Source: Mikania micrantha
Lineage: Eukaryota > Streptophyta > Magnoliopsida > Asterales > Asteraceae
Assembly: GCA_009363875.1 (NCBI GenBank)
Contig: CM018680.1
Location: forward strand, 57,047,088 to 57,111,087
Length of the DNA stretch: 64,000 nt
Reading direction: 5' to 3'
Made by a program: the position numbers and the translations under genes. Below, piece by piece: positions 11,494 through 22,784 of this stretch. How positions within the stretch are numbered: position 1 is the first letter of the stretch; each line of letters begins with the position of its first letter. Below the pieces are notes generated by a model, which had not been told where the DNA came from, did not search any database, and saw only the letters and a list, made by a program, of their open reading frames with translations.

Positions 11494-11999
11494 CCAATGT
11501 TGCTCGGCTAATTGATTGTACCATCCCGAGCTTCCTTTAAAATGCATATCTCTTCAACCTTCCACATGTTGGGGCACACCACCCTCCTTGACCTTTAAAC
11601 AATAACAAATATTATTATTAAGATATCAAATAAGAATTAATAAACATTTTGATAACACTAAATTATAACCTTATCATAGTGTCTCTGAGCATATGATTGG
11701 GTCCCGTGATAACTTCCATACAGTTGTTTAGATCTGTTAGCTATATTCTTTAAAGATCTGTTCTTGTATGTGGAAGTTGTAAACAAGCCATCAATAACCT
11801 GCACCCATGCTTCCGGGTCCATGCCCCTAGGAGGATTCTGCTTTGCTCTTTCTGTGTTATCATATCCTCCTTCTTTGTCAAAATGTTTCTTCAGCTTTGT
11901 TTTCCGGTCTTTGTACCGGTTCGCACAGTCAGCTTGACTACCAAGCTTGATTCCATCCCAGTATTCGGTATTGTGATATTGTTGCAGATCGAAATAATG
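11494..11999 (-). pseudogene. CACTA transposase, central exon remnants
   Basis: Two minus-strand exons are readable. The first, 11999 down to 11669, gives YWDGIKLGSQADCANRYKDR, RGMDPEAWVQVIDGL and NRSKQLYGSYHGTQSYAQRH, the conserved block of Ptta/En/Spm transposases. It ends at a GT donor. The second, 11592 to 11494, gives MHFKGSSGWYNQLAEQHW and ends at GTAAGT. A TGA stop interrupts the second exon upstream of MHFK, so the gene is dead. The following intron received the solo LTR. Confidence 0.7.
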
Positions 12000-12631
12000 C
12001 TATAAAAGTTGATATGATTAGAAAATAACCAAAAATATGAAACCAATATACAAAGAACATTAGTGTAACACCCCGACCGATGGCGGAAACGTCGGGATGC
12101 CACGAGGGATGTGTAGATTGTTCATAAGCTCGTGGGCATCTAATTTAAATCATCACATATCAATTAATCAACCAAATTAATTACACAAAAATCATGTTCA
12201 TCATGAATTAGTTACATCAAAATACACAAAAGATTTAGCTAACTAACTAAATTCTAATCTCCAGAATTTTAGTTATTATAGTTAAGTCCAAGATCCTACG
12301 TGATGATGTCCAAAAGAATGTAGAGCTATCATGCCCTACCTACTTCTCCTCGTTCCCTGAAACATGTAAAAATCAAGTGTCAACTACGAAGTAGTTGGTG
12401 AGTAATCATAAGTTTTTATATTTAAAAATGTTTTACAAAATGATCATAAAAGTTTATAGTTTTTTGAGATAATCCACATGAGCACTTGAGAGATAATCCA
12501 ACACATAACACAACATACATAATCCAAACACATAAACCAACACATAATCACATATATCAATAATTCATAGAAAATCAATCATATATTCAATCAACCAATG
12601 TCAATCATCAATATTCTCAATTAGTATAAGT

Positions 12632-12844
12632 GACAATACATGTAATAATTGTATATGACTGAAGTCAACAACAATGACACACGGAATTGTGGTAACCCAC
12701 GTGACAATACATGTGGTCATTGAAGATGACCGAAGTCAACAACAATGTCTCATGGAGTTGTGATAATCCAAGTGGCAATACATGCAATCATTGCGGATGA
12801 CCAAAGTCAACAACAACGATTCACGAAATAGAGATAATCCGTGA
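12632..12844. repeat. Three 71-bp tandem repeats
   Basis: GACAATACATG (or GGCAATACATG) starts units at 12632, 12703 and 12774, exactly 71 bp apart. Each contains GATGAC-GAAGTCAACAACAA and ends near ATAATCC-GTG. A related TGTGACCCG / GACCGAAGTC phrase occurs once in the G1 LTR near 3051-3105. Confidence 0.85.
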
Positions 12845-13559
12845 TAATCCATAAATAATGTAAGTCTCATAATATGAATATCATAATGATAAACATGTGT
12901 CATCCTTGTGTTATGAAAATAATATTTAAATTGGTATACATGTTTCACCTCTGAGTTTAAAAACAAAATAGTTTAAAAGGGAGGTTATGAGAACTCACCT
13001 GAGTCCTTAGATTCGGTTTTCTTGTAGTATGCGCGCTCGCATACGTAAACTCAAAGGCAACTCAAAAATATGTAATTCGCGTATGTTCGCGTTCATAAGT
13101 ATACGTGTTTTACTTAAATCAAGCGTACATAAATATTCACTTTATATTCTTAAGTGTTTAGTTATCTTAGTTTATTCATTCTATGTTACATTGTAACACT
13201 TAAGATTTTATTGCTAATCATCATATAATTGTAATTTAGACTTGTCAATTCTAGTTATCCATTATATAATGATTTTACGTGATATTGCATAAGGTTATAT
13301 TTTGTGAAAATAATAACCTTATACACTTGTGTTCACCTTTGCATACCCTTACATGCACGATTGAATGATTTGACCATCTTGATTTACTTGTTAAAATTCA
13401 ATTTAAGTGCTAAAAGATTATATCAAAGTCCTTATCACCAAAGGTTTTTCATTATGTAAATTTCCATAATTTAACACCTTTGTTATATATATAAAAATAT
13501 AGGGTGGTCCTTTAAAACAATCATGCATGCATGAATATTTATCCCTCTATTATGTTCCT

Positions 13560-15005
13560 TATGTACCCTTAGCCTTCGGTTAAAATGTTTAAGTTTATTC
13601 GCAGTCCTAAATCCGACCACCGCCCTAGGTTCGTGGCTATGAGTCCGGTCAAGAACATTGGCTCTTGAACTCAAGTTTCGCTGCTTATGGGCTCGGCCCA
13701 GTTGCAATTTCCCTTGGCCGGTTATAGGTTCGCTGAGAAAGAAAGAAGTTCGGCTGCATTAGGGTTCGGGTCATGGGATGGTTCGGCTGAGGAAAGATTT
13801 AGTCCAGCCTAAGGTTTGTCCCAGTAGAGGTTTGCGGCTAACACAGGTTTGTGGAAACTGAAGGTTCGGCTAAAAGGTTTATGTTGGGCCGTATACAGGT
13901 TCGTAGGGGTGTGCGTGGTTCGGTTCGGTGCGGTTATGACCATTTCCATAACCAAAATCGCAACTTCGGTTAATTCTAAATCCTTAACCATAACCATAAC
14001 CAATTGATCGGTTAACCACTATTCGGTTAACCACCGGTTACGGCTAGGTTTTGGTTAAATTCGGTTAATAATTGAATTGTTGAAAAACTAGGAAAAATTT
14101 GTAAATATGCTTGTGAATTATAGATATATTAATGATAAAATCTTAGTAAAGCTTGTAAAACTTTCTAGTGACTGAAAATGTAAGAAAAAAAGTAAAACCA
14201 CATGAACTTTGATTCATTTTCTATTATATTTAGTCTCATATATAATTCATAATATTTTCATATAGTAAAAAGTGAATATTCATCTTTTATACTTGACTTG
14301 CACCATAACTTATTAAAAAAACATACAAATATATAAATATTAAAAAAACAAATATACATTATTCGGTTCGGTTCGGTTAAAGTCGGTTAATGACTAGCCT
14401 TAACAATAACCATAACCGAATGGTTCGGTTAATGGCTTTGCTTAACCATAACCGTCGGTTAAAGTAGGTTTCGGTTAAATCGGTTATGGTTCGGTGCGGT
14501 TATCGGTTATTTTTCGGTTATGGTTATATTATGCTCACCCCTACAGGTTCGCAGCTACATGCTGTTTCCACCCTAGGGTTCGGCCACATCAAAGGTTCGC
14601 CACCTTTAAGGTTTTGCATAGCCAAGGTTCGGCCCTAGGTTTATATGAAGATAGGTTCGGTTCCCATGATTCATGGCTCAGCAGCTTCGTGGATGACATA
14701 GGTTCGGTTGATCCAAGACATTTGGTATGGCTAGGGTTCGTTGACCCAGGGTTCGCCACCCTTTAGGTTCGTCTCCCTGGTTTCGACTATCATCAGGTTC
14801 GTGAAATGCACCAGGTTCGACTGACTCAGCCATGCTCCAGGTTCATAGGGCTGGTCTAGGGTTCACCAAAGAGGTTCGTGAGTCCCATGGGGTTCGGCTG
14901 GAAGATGCAGGTTCGTGGGGCTGGGTTAGGGTTCGGCTAATCCTGCAGGTTTGGCCATCACAAGGTTCGGCCGATCACAAGGAGGTTCGCCCGAACCACT
15001 TCTCA
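13560..15005. repeat. AGGTTCG word array in G2 LTR
   Basis: Short words of the form AGGTTCGGC or AGGTTCGTG recur more than 20 times at irregular 15-35-bp spacing, on both sides of the hAT insertion. ORFs in this stretch are artefacts of the array. Confidence 0.7.
13904..14543. mobile_element. hAT-type MITE (640 bp, TSD CAGGTTCG)
   Basis: The ends are TAGGGGTGTGC and GCTCACCCCTA (inverted), flanked by a perfect 8-bp duplication CAGGTTCG at 13896-13903 and 14544-14551. Subterminal CGGTT words (GGTTCGGTTCGG, CGGTTATGG) are dense on both sides of an A/T-rich core. No transposase remains. It is inside the G2 LTR. Confidence 0.85.
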
Positions 15006-16434
15006 GCGAACCAGCCCTTCATCCTCTTCATCTTCTTCGAACTACTGCATGTTATAGGCTAAACTGTGGCTTCCCATACCAACACTAGTTTGTTTTAGGG
15101 TTTCCCAAGTACATAATTTATCTAAAACATAATTATGTAAACCGGTTGTTGTTTTAGAGTGAGAAACAAAAGAAAACTCGAGATCTACCTCAAAGTAGCT
15201 GCCAAATGTTGGATTTCTTTGTAGATTCTTGTTCCCCTCGATCACGTGGTCGTTTAGGCACCAAAATCTCTTGAATCCGTTGAGAAACGAGTGTGCAATC
15301 GTAGAGAGAAGTTAGAGGGAGGGAGAGTGATGAAAATGAGAGTGTAGAGAGAGAGTGAATGTTCTTTCAAATGAAGAAGAAAAGAATAGGTGGGTTTTTA
15401 TATTCCAATCTATCCCCGCGTGCTCGGTCTCATACTTATCGCGATAAAATTACTAAATGCTCGGTTTTGCTCGTGAATATATTTAAAACATTAAGGTGTT
15501 TAAATAATCATGTTTCGTTTTAAATAAAATTATTTTAAATAAAATCGTTTTAATACAATGTCTCCGTTTATCTTTGTTAAGTTAATTAATTAAATAAAAT
15601 GATTTATTCGGTTATGTTCAAAGTTGTTATTCCTAATAAACGTTAATAGTTTCCATTTATTAATTTAATATCGTTAAATGTTATTTCGTTATCTCGTCGA
15701 AACGCGTTACTCACGTACGTATTCGTAAAGATCGTCACCTTTCCGAATCCAATGCCCGTATCGTATTTCAATTTGATTTACGATTTATGGAATATCGTTT
15801 CAGAATATTATTCTTAATAATTATATTCGTGTGAATCATCACTCACGCGAATACATTATCAAGTTAATATTTCTGAATTAACATTCGCGTTTAAGTTATG
15901 TCCGTAACCTCACCATCGCGTAAGCATTTCCAATATCCCGTTCATTATTTTATTATCTTTAATATTATAAATCCCAATCTAAAACCCACTAAACCATATC
16001 ACTGACACATCCGTGATAGACTGAAATATGCATATGTATAGGGCATATGTAGGGGTCAGTCGCAACTGCCCCAGCCACCGTCCCACCGCTATTTCGATAA
16101 ACCATGACCATGTGTCTTTGACTATGTTTAGCAACCAAACAACAACCAACTCCCAATTCTCTTCCATTCCAAACCAATAATCCATAATCTGTGAAATGTA
16201 ACTGCAATAAACTCTCTAGTTCTGTTCAGTTGTATTACAACTAAACTTCCCATGGTTTATGCATATTATAATATGTTCTCAATATGTATACCAATATCAA
16301 TAATATCATCCAATAATTCATTTTCATTAATAATTATCATATCAGGTCGTAACAGTACAGTCGTACCTGTACGGACAACCTGAAATACAGTGATGTTACA
16401 GTCTCCCCTAGTTAAGGGAATTTCGTCCCGAAAT

Positions 16435-16599
16435 TCAACTTGGAGTGACCGTAGTGAATAAATGTGGATACTTAATCTTCATCTGATCTTCCCGCTCCCA
16501 GGTGAACTCTGGACCACGCTTCGACTCCCAATGTACTTTGACAATTGGAATTCTACTGCGTTTGAGCTTTTTAACCTCGCGATCCATTATCTCCACTAT
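16435..16599 (-). pseudogene. pol: Chromovirus pol C-terminus (chromodomain end) fragment
   Basis: The minus strand reads VEIMDREVKKLKRSRIPIVK followed by VHWESKRGPEFTWEREDQMK, KYPHLF and a TGA stop at 16437-16435. This is the conserved chromodomain tail of plant Ty3/gypsy chromoviruses of the Tekay/Del type. The PPT and 3' LTR follow immediately. Upstream of the VEIMD motif an in-frame TAG appears and homology stops near 16610, so the rest of the element was deleted. Confidence 0.8.
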
Positions 16600-16610
16600 C
16601 TATATAGTCT

Positions 16611-18469
16611 TAGCAACCTCCTCAAGTAAAGATCTAGCGAGTGGGTAGCTAGGATAAATACAGGTAAAGCAACGACACTACATCATATTCTTGCAATCTC
16701 TTTTTATCTTCTTTTTCACATGAAACTAGGATCTTTTTAACGAGGTCATGATATATGTTTATTATTTAATATGTATTCGGGTATTTATTTTTGCTTATAG
16801 CGTTATGAAATATCTATAGATGACACTAATTATAAGGGTCTTCTTTGTGAAATAACGAGCGATCACTTCTATTACTAGAACAACCAACAGCCTACATCAG
16901 CTATCAAAGACCAATTAGTCCAATCGTAATGCATTAAAGTTTTGTATGTAGCAAAATTTGTTTTGGATTAAGCCTTTAGTTTTAGCAATTATGGGCTTTC
17001 TTCTATGCAGAGTGAGATCGATGTGTCACCATATAGCTGTTCTTGAGATGTAAGACTAAGAGTGATATGTTTATTAGGTTTTTCTTAGGTGCCCAAATCT
17101 TTGTTGTTAAAAACAAGACATGCAACATCAAGAAACTAATAACCAAATTGGTGAAATTTAGGTGTGTTGTTGATGTACGAGTTTTCTTTCAGATACTTGT
17201 CAGCTAATCGATTGTTGTCGTTAAAAAAATTCTAGAATTTAATAAGATATTATCAAGTATTTAAAAAATATGAGAAATGAAAAATGTGGTCATCCAATGC
17301 TTTTGACAATTTTTTTTAACGGTAACAATATCGTATTCGTACTAAACTACTTTTAATTATTTATTGTTTATCTGAATTTGAACTTAGAACCTTTTTTCTA
17401 TTAAAAACAATGCATCTACCAATTAGATTTATTCAATTATTATACATTGAATTTGTATAAGATGATGTAACTTTGAATTGGCTTAATTGTATTAAAAATC
17501 CATAATAAATAACAAATAAAATAGCGGAAAAAGAAAATTAAAGTTATTAAATGGATAGAACCAACAATGTTGGACCGTACTTTTTTGCTGTATCCTGCTG
17601 GCTACTACAACGACTTCTTGATACGTGACAAAAGTCTCCGCCATCCACACAAGGAACCTGCCTTTATTTTATTTATTTTTTTTAATTTATCATTAATTAG
17701 AATTATAATATACGTATATAAGTTTTATGTCAAATAAAATATCATTAAAGTTAAGATATTACTTCTAACAATATAAGATGTTTCAATCTTATTTATTAAA
17801 GTCGAATTTGTGTAATATTTGATGTTAGAAAGTTATCTACCAAAGTGAAAAATTACTTCTTTCTTTCTTTTTTTCTTTTTTAATAATTGTAACCAAGTAT
17901 TTTTCATGTCTTTTCTTCAAAACTATTTGATGTTTTTCTTTTTAAAGTAATCTAGATTTTATTTCATGTTCTAGTAAAACATACTTTTTAGTCATTCAAG
18001 TTTCATTACGTTTTCTAATTAATAATAAGTGCTTTACACATTTTGACATTAACTTATAACGACTCTTGTCACAATTTTTTATTAATTCATAATATGTGTC
18101 TATATATTAAGTAAATAGTGATATGACTTCACAAGAGAAAAATACTCAAAGAAAAGAAAAGGAAGGAAAAAAAAAGATAATTATAACTTGGTTATTTTAC
18201 ATGTTTAATAAAGATGTGATTAAGTAGATCTTATATTTATTGTTGTTTTTTTTTTTTTGGCTAAAAAGACTAATTATAATATTTCAATTTGAATAAATAA
18301 TTATATTTAATGCTTTCAGCATAAAAACTACTTTAAAAAAAGTATAGTTAACATATCCTTCTAAGCATCAAAAATAGAATAAAATAAAATATGATCATGA
18401 TAACCTACTAATTAAACACCATGAAGCTAAACTTAAAGTTAATGACTATAAAAAGATATTTAAAAATAA
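16611..18469. other. A/T-rich intergenic stretch, no gene seen
   Basis: Strongly A/T-rich with poly-T and poly-A runs and no convincing ORF or RNA gene. A lone CACTACATC at 16678 lacks a matching inverted end. A somewhat GC-richer patch at 17570-17660 shows no recognisable coding. Confidence 0.5.
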
Positions 18470-18869
18470 TTTTATACTAATAAAATTATAGCATAATCCG
18501 CCACTTGTCAATTTATGGTGAAGTCAACTTATTATTTTCCCGCATCTCTATCTTCTTAATGTCTTTTTATTAATAAATAATTTTATGTATTTCTCTTTAA
18601 TTAATGTATCTCTCTTAATAAATAATAAATAATAAAATTATGGTTAAAATAATAAAATAGCCTACCTAAACAAATGAAACTAAAGTTAAAATAAAAACAA
18701 CAAAAAATAATCAAAGTTAAAAAATTAAACAAAGGTATAATAATAACAAAATATATAAGTAGAAAATTAAAAACTTTGATTTATTTAATCCACATAATAG
18801 GATAGAAAAATTAACAATTTTAATAAATTATATGTATTAAACCAGTGTAATACATGTGTTTTAACCTAG
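18470..18869 (+). mobile_element. Helitron-like element, 3' end at CTAG (5' end uncertain)
   Basis: The end reads CAGTGTAATACATGTG then about 9 nt and CTAG followed by T, the Helitron pattern of a short inverted repeat before CTRR. About 380 bp upstream is CCACTTGTCAATTT then TTTCCCGCATCTCT, a block seen near the 5' end of the related elements at 19445 and 38827. The TC start is not clear. Confidence 0.45.
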
Positions 18870-19444
18870 TAGTGAAAAATTGCAGAAACTTTGTTATGAG
18901 TTCATTCATGAAGTTTTCCCAAAACATAACCAAAAGTATGTCCCAATGTGTATTTCTTATGACAAAAAATTGTGTTTTTCACATGTAAAAATATAACATA
19001 TATAGAGAAACACAGGAAAACTCAAAACTCATCGTAACTATTTACTTATATAGAGTGATCTTTAATTTAAAATCATTTTTACTTGACAACTAAAGAAACC
19101 ATTTCTAGCCACAAGTTTAAAGGATATACAAGTTTAAAGGATATGATAGTAAATTCTCCTATTTTTAAGAAAAATTCCTTTTATACCCCTTAAATCATGT
19201 CTATAAGTATGGTTGTTATACTTATTTACAGCTTTTTGGTTCTTAATAGAAAGAATCATATGTGTATATATATATCTGTGTGTGTGTGTGTTTGTGTGTG
19301 TATATAATTCAAGTGAGAACTATTGTTATTAAGAATTAAATAACTAATTCTAGCTACAAGTAATGGTATAAAAATAATTTCCTTTATTTTAAAAGAAAAT
19401 TACTTTTATACTCAAAAAACACGTGGTTCAAATTAGTTCATATA

Positions 19445-19961
19445 TCTATTGTATACTATATAATAAATAAAGGTTTTGGTGGGACACATGTTACCATTAT
19501 AGAAAACATAGAAATTAGTTTTCTCGCTTCTCTCTCATATTAACTGTTTGTAAATAATCTTTTATTAGATTTTGATTTTTCTTATTTCTCTTCTATTAAA
19601 TAACAATTTTATTCAATTTAACAAATAAAATTATTACATCATAAGTCATATTATTTGTTTTTTTGTAGAAAGTATTTGAAAAATATGTAATATGTTATTA
19701 ACTGTTTTTTTGTAGAAAGTTTTCCCGCTTCTCTCTCATATTAACTGTTTGTAAATAATCTTTTATTAGATTTTGATTTTTCTTATTTCTCTTCTATTAA
19801 ATAACAATTTTATTCAATATAACAAATAAAATTATTACATCATAAGTCATATTATTTGTTTTTTTGTAGAAAGTATTTGAAAAATATGTAATATGTTATT
19901 TAAAATAAATAATTTTAAAATTTATTTGTTTAACATGTGTAATACACAGGTTTTTACCTAG
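19445..19961 (+). mobile_element. Non-autonomous Helitron-like element (517 bp)
   Basis: It starts with TC (TCTATTGTATACTATATAA) after an A and ends ACCTAG before a T, so it sits between A and T as Helitrons do, without TSD. The inverted repeat CATGTGTAATACACAGG lies about 8 nt before CTAG. No Rep/helicase coding is present. It contains a 201-bp internal tandem duplication. Confidence 0.65.
19518..19906. repeat. 201-bp tandem duplication inside the Helitron-like element
   Basis: The block beginning GTTTTCTCGCTTCTCTCTCA at 19518 recurs at 19719 (GTTTTCCCGC) and runs nearly unchanged to about 19906, so the two units differ at only a few positions. Confidence 0.85.
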
Positions 19962-20625
19962 TTTCCTTGTATTCAAAGTGTATACTCATATTTTCTTCAA
20001 AGTCACCAATCATTGCACGTGAAAAAATCGTTTACAATAGCAAGAGATAGTTTATATTATAAATACAACTTTATTCAATCAAATTTATGTCAAAACAAAA
20101 AAATTAAATGATAGTATTTGTAACATTTTAAAAAGTCAACAAATGCAACCTCAGGTAAAAATGAAGCTAAATAAATGTGAAATACAAAAAGAAAATAGAA
20201 AGAAATTCTAGTCTATCTTCTTTGGTTAGTTGAAGTGCATAATTATATTTTGCAAAAGTTGTCAACGATACATTATCATTGGGTAGTCAAAGTGTGTGAT
20301 ATTTTGTTAAAGTTACACATCCAATCACGTGGGAAAATGGTTTGTGATAAACATCTGGATTACAACTTTTTTTCAATAAAATTTATATCAGAATTTTGAC
20401 AAAGAAAAATATAACTATGTGTTTAGATTTTTTTTGGAAAGTTAAGAAATACAACTTATCAAAGAAAATCAAATTAAATAATAAATTATCATTGAAAATT
20501 AAAAAAATGAGTAAAAAAACAACATTGGATGGGAGCGATATATCATATTGGTATGAACAATGTGCATTACATGAAGAAAAAACTATGAAATCGGGTCGGA
20601 CCTCTGACATCTCTAAATAGAGGTG
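19962..20625. other. A/T-rich stretch, no supported gene
   Basis: Only short open frames over A/T-rich sequence are seen, with no codon structure or recognisable motif. Two short overlapping frames on opposite strands near 20383-20620 are treated as chance. Confidence 0.4.
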
Positions 20626-20890
20626 TGCAATTGTGCATACTAACTACCCATGCTAAGGGCCACATATGCACAAACTAGTTTTCAGGAACTCAAACCGTTT
20701 CGGTTTTAGATAAGAACTGGATAAAGATAAAAGTAGTTCAGGTTTTTGACCATATTTTCACCAGTTTTTATCTTTTTTGACAGGATAAAGGTATAACCAG
20801 TTTTGGTTTTGATTTATCTAAGAAATTGAAACCGTATATAGCCACCGGCTCGAGTAGAATTAGTACCATTTCCTAGGTAAGATAGTCAAA
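20626..20890. mobile_element. hAT-like MITE fragment (one end)
   Basis: TAGAGGTGTGCAATTG at 20626 resembles the TAGGGGTGTGC termini of the complete hAT MITEs here. It is followed by GGTTTTGG/CCAGTTTT-rich sequence and CACCGGCTCGAGTAG. The same internal words occur at 35200-35515, where only the opposite end survives. The right terminus is missing. Confidence 0.35.
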
Positions 20891-21319
20891 TCCGGCTCTG
20901 AAACTAGACTTTTTGTATGGGAGGAGTAATTTTAGATTCCTCAATTTACTTGAATGACTCATACCAAATCCATTCGATGTCTATAAAAGTTTACTAATTC
21001 TTAATTTTTCGAATAATCCTTTGTTGGTAGTTGTGAATCAGCTTTATATAAACCTTTTTAATATTTTTAAAATGATAGAAACACTCGTTATTTTTTTTGT
21101 TTTGAATTCTACACTAACACATACTAAATTTGGAATGGTTTAAATTGATAAAAAACAAAATGGGTGAAGGATTTGGTGAGTAGTCCCTATTAAGAATGGT
21201 TTTATTTGACCCTTAATCATGAAGAGATGATGTTTCTAGTTTTACCAATCAACCTTAACTCACTTTTCAATATCAGTCTGTGTAACCTAAATAGCTTTTG
21301 TTTTTATTCATATGGAATT

Positions 21320-21599
21320 AGAGTAAATTACCGATATGGTATTTGTGTTTTGTTAGCATTTCACTTTTAGTCCCTAAGTTTTATAAATTACTCATATAGT
21401 CCCCAACTTTTGATATTTGTAACACATATACTCCTAATGTAACAAAATTATCTTCATATAATTGACCAAATTACCCTTACATAAGAGCTATATGTGTTAC
21501 AAATGTTTAAAGTTTGGGACCATATAAGTAATTTATGAAATATAGGGACCAAGAGTGAAATACTAGCTAAACACAGGGACCATCTTAGTAATTTACTCT
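21320..21599. mobile_element. MITE (280 bp, 8-bp TSD ATGGAATT)
   Basis: The termini AGAGTAAATTAC and GTAATTTACTCT are inverted copies, extending imperfectly inward (GATATGGT / ACCATCTTA). The flanks are identical 8-mers ATGGAATT at 21312-21319 and 21600-21607. The interior is also partly palindromic (AGTCCCTAAGTTT versus AAAGTTTGGGACCAT). TSD length suggests hAT, though the TIR differs from the TAGGG family. Confidence 0.8.
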
Positions 21600-21607
21600 A
21601 TGGAATT

Positions 21608-22523
21608 ATGCTGTATCAGTTGTTAATCCAATCCTAAAGATGCTAAATCTTGAATTATTTTATTTGATAATAAAACAGAATGGGGCGAAGGATTTGGTGA
21701 GCAGTCCCTAATATGGGATGGTTTTATTTGACCCTAATTCTGAACATATGATTTATTTTAAATCTACAAAGTATTATGATATTTCTCTTTTTATATGCTT
21801 CTTATCCTTAAAACATCAAATGACTTTGACATATTTTGTCATTTTTTTTACGTATTACATAATTGGATACACATGCTTAGCATTTGGTTTCATGTTTTGA
21901 TTTAAGTAAACATATGTAAAATTATGTTTACATGTGTAAAATTATTGATTATTTGTTTATTTTTTCGGGTTCAAGATTTGATTTTAAATACACTCGGATA
22001 TCCGAGTATCAGATTCGGATACAATTATTGAATTTTGATTATATATGATTTTAAACACCCCTACTTATAACAACATAACATTACAATCAAGTATACTTAA
22101 TTAATACCCATAAGAGTATCCAAAAACAAGACACTTGTAAGACTAATAACTGACACAATCGGGTAAGGGAGCAAGGCTACACAACCAAACCTCAAATCTG
22201 ACTCATTAAAAAAGATACCTATAATAACTTTAAAATGAAAAAAAAAAATACTTAAACAAACCTAAAATCATTGTTGTAAAACTCTCCGAGTATTCGGTGA
22301 GTTCTCCCTGAGTACTCTTTGCCTAAGCCGGGTATTCGTTGAGTAATTTCCTAGTATTCGTTGACTATACTGACTATACACTACTTTTTAGTCAATTGGC
22401 TTACCAATGTCTAGTAACTTATGCAATCATATCTAAAATTAAAAAAAAATAAAATAAAAATATTACATCATCATGTGGTTGGACGCAAATTTAAAATCGC
22501 TGTAATTGCACTCTTCTCGCATC
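21608..22523. other. Intergenic stretch, no gene seen
   Basis: A/T-rich DNA with a repeated phrase GAAGGATTTGGTGAG-AGTCCCTA at 21166 and 21687, on either side of the MITE, suggesting an older duplication. The patch at 22270-22360 has repeated GTATTCG-TGAGT words. No ORF is supported. Confidence 0.4.
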
Positions 22524-22537
22524 ATATACATTGGCAA

Positions 22538-22770
22538 ATTTTTTTGAGCGGCAAATGTCTCAATCGTGTGAACCTACTGTTTCCAGGCCATTTCACAGAG
22601 GTCTAGTTACCTAGACCTCCCATGAGCCACCGCAACCATCCAGGAGGAAACCCCACTGAGAAAACCCCTTGACCCCCCTCAAACCCATTTTTTGCTGCAG
22701 GTGGGATTTGAACCCAAGACCTCTCATTTGAAAGAATCTTGAAGTACCATTGAGGCAATGCCTCATTGGT
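22538..22770 (-). mobile_element. tRNA-derived SINE (233 bp, 14-bp TSD)
   Basis: On the minus strand a head region GCATTGCCTCAATGGTAC (box A-like) is followed by GGTTCAAATCCC (box B), a conserved body (CTCATGGGAGGTCTAGGTAA) and a short A-rich tail. Flanks are ATATACATTGGCAA (22524-22537) and ATATACATCGGCAA (22771-22784), a target duplication with one mismatch. The same SINE lies in GASA intron 1 at 27057. Transcription would be by RNA polymerase III. Confidence 0.8.
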
Positions 22771-22784
22771 ATATACATCGGCAA

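Larger units (their letters stand above)
5864..12063 (-). mobile_element. Degraded CACTA (En/Spm) transposon, split by a solo LTR
   Basis: One end is CACTACACCGAAAG at 5864, followed by subterminal GCGACGACATGTCGTCGC-type repeats, the classic CACTA end structure. Minus-strand exon remnants of a Ptta/En/Spm-type transposase lie at 6494-6862, 11494-11592 and 11669-11999. The element is interrupted by the solo LTR at 7107-11471 and cut at 12063 by the LTR of another retrotransposon. The second CACTA terminus was not found. Confidence 0.7.
12064..16400 (-). repeat. 3' LTR of a minus-strand chromovirus G2 (4337 bp)
   Basis: The minus strand begins TGTAACATCACTG at 16400, directly after a polypurine tract (CTAGGGGAGAC, plus-strand 16401-16411), and ends CGGGGTGTTACA at 12064. 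The 5-bp left flank is ATTAG; the partner is lost. Its ends match the solo LTR at 7107 and the LTR at 56386. It holds a 71-bp triple repeat, a hAT MITE and a long TTCG-word array. Confidence 0.8.

Noticed and set aside
14494..15062. Frames rich in RFG/GFVD in the G2 LTR
   Set aside because: Produced by the AGGTTCG array, which opens frames on both strands.
16674..16684. CACTACATC as a second CACTA terminus
   Set aside because: No inverted partner, no subterminal repeats and no 3-bp duplication could be found.
20383..20620. Two overlapping opposite-strand frames of about 75 codons
   Set aside because: Lys/Asn/Phe-rich A/T text with no start context, splice sites or motif.
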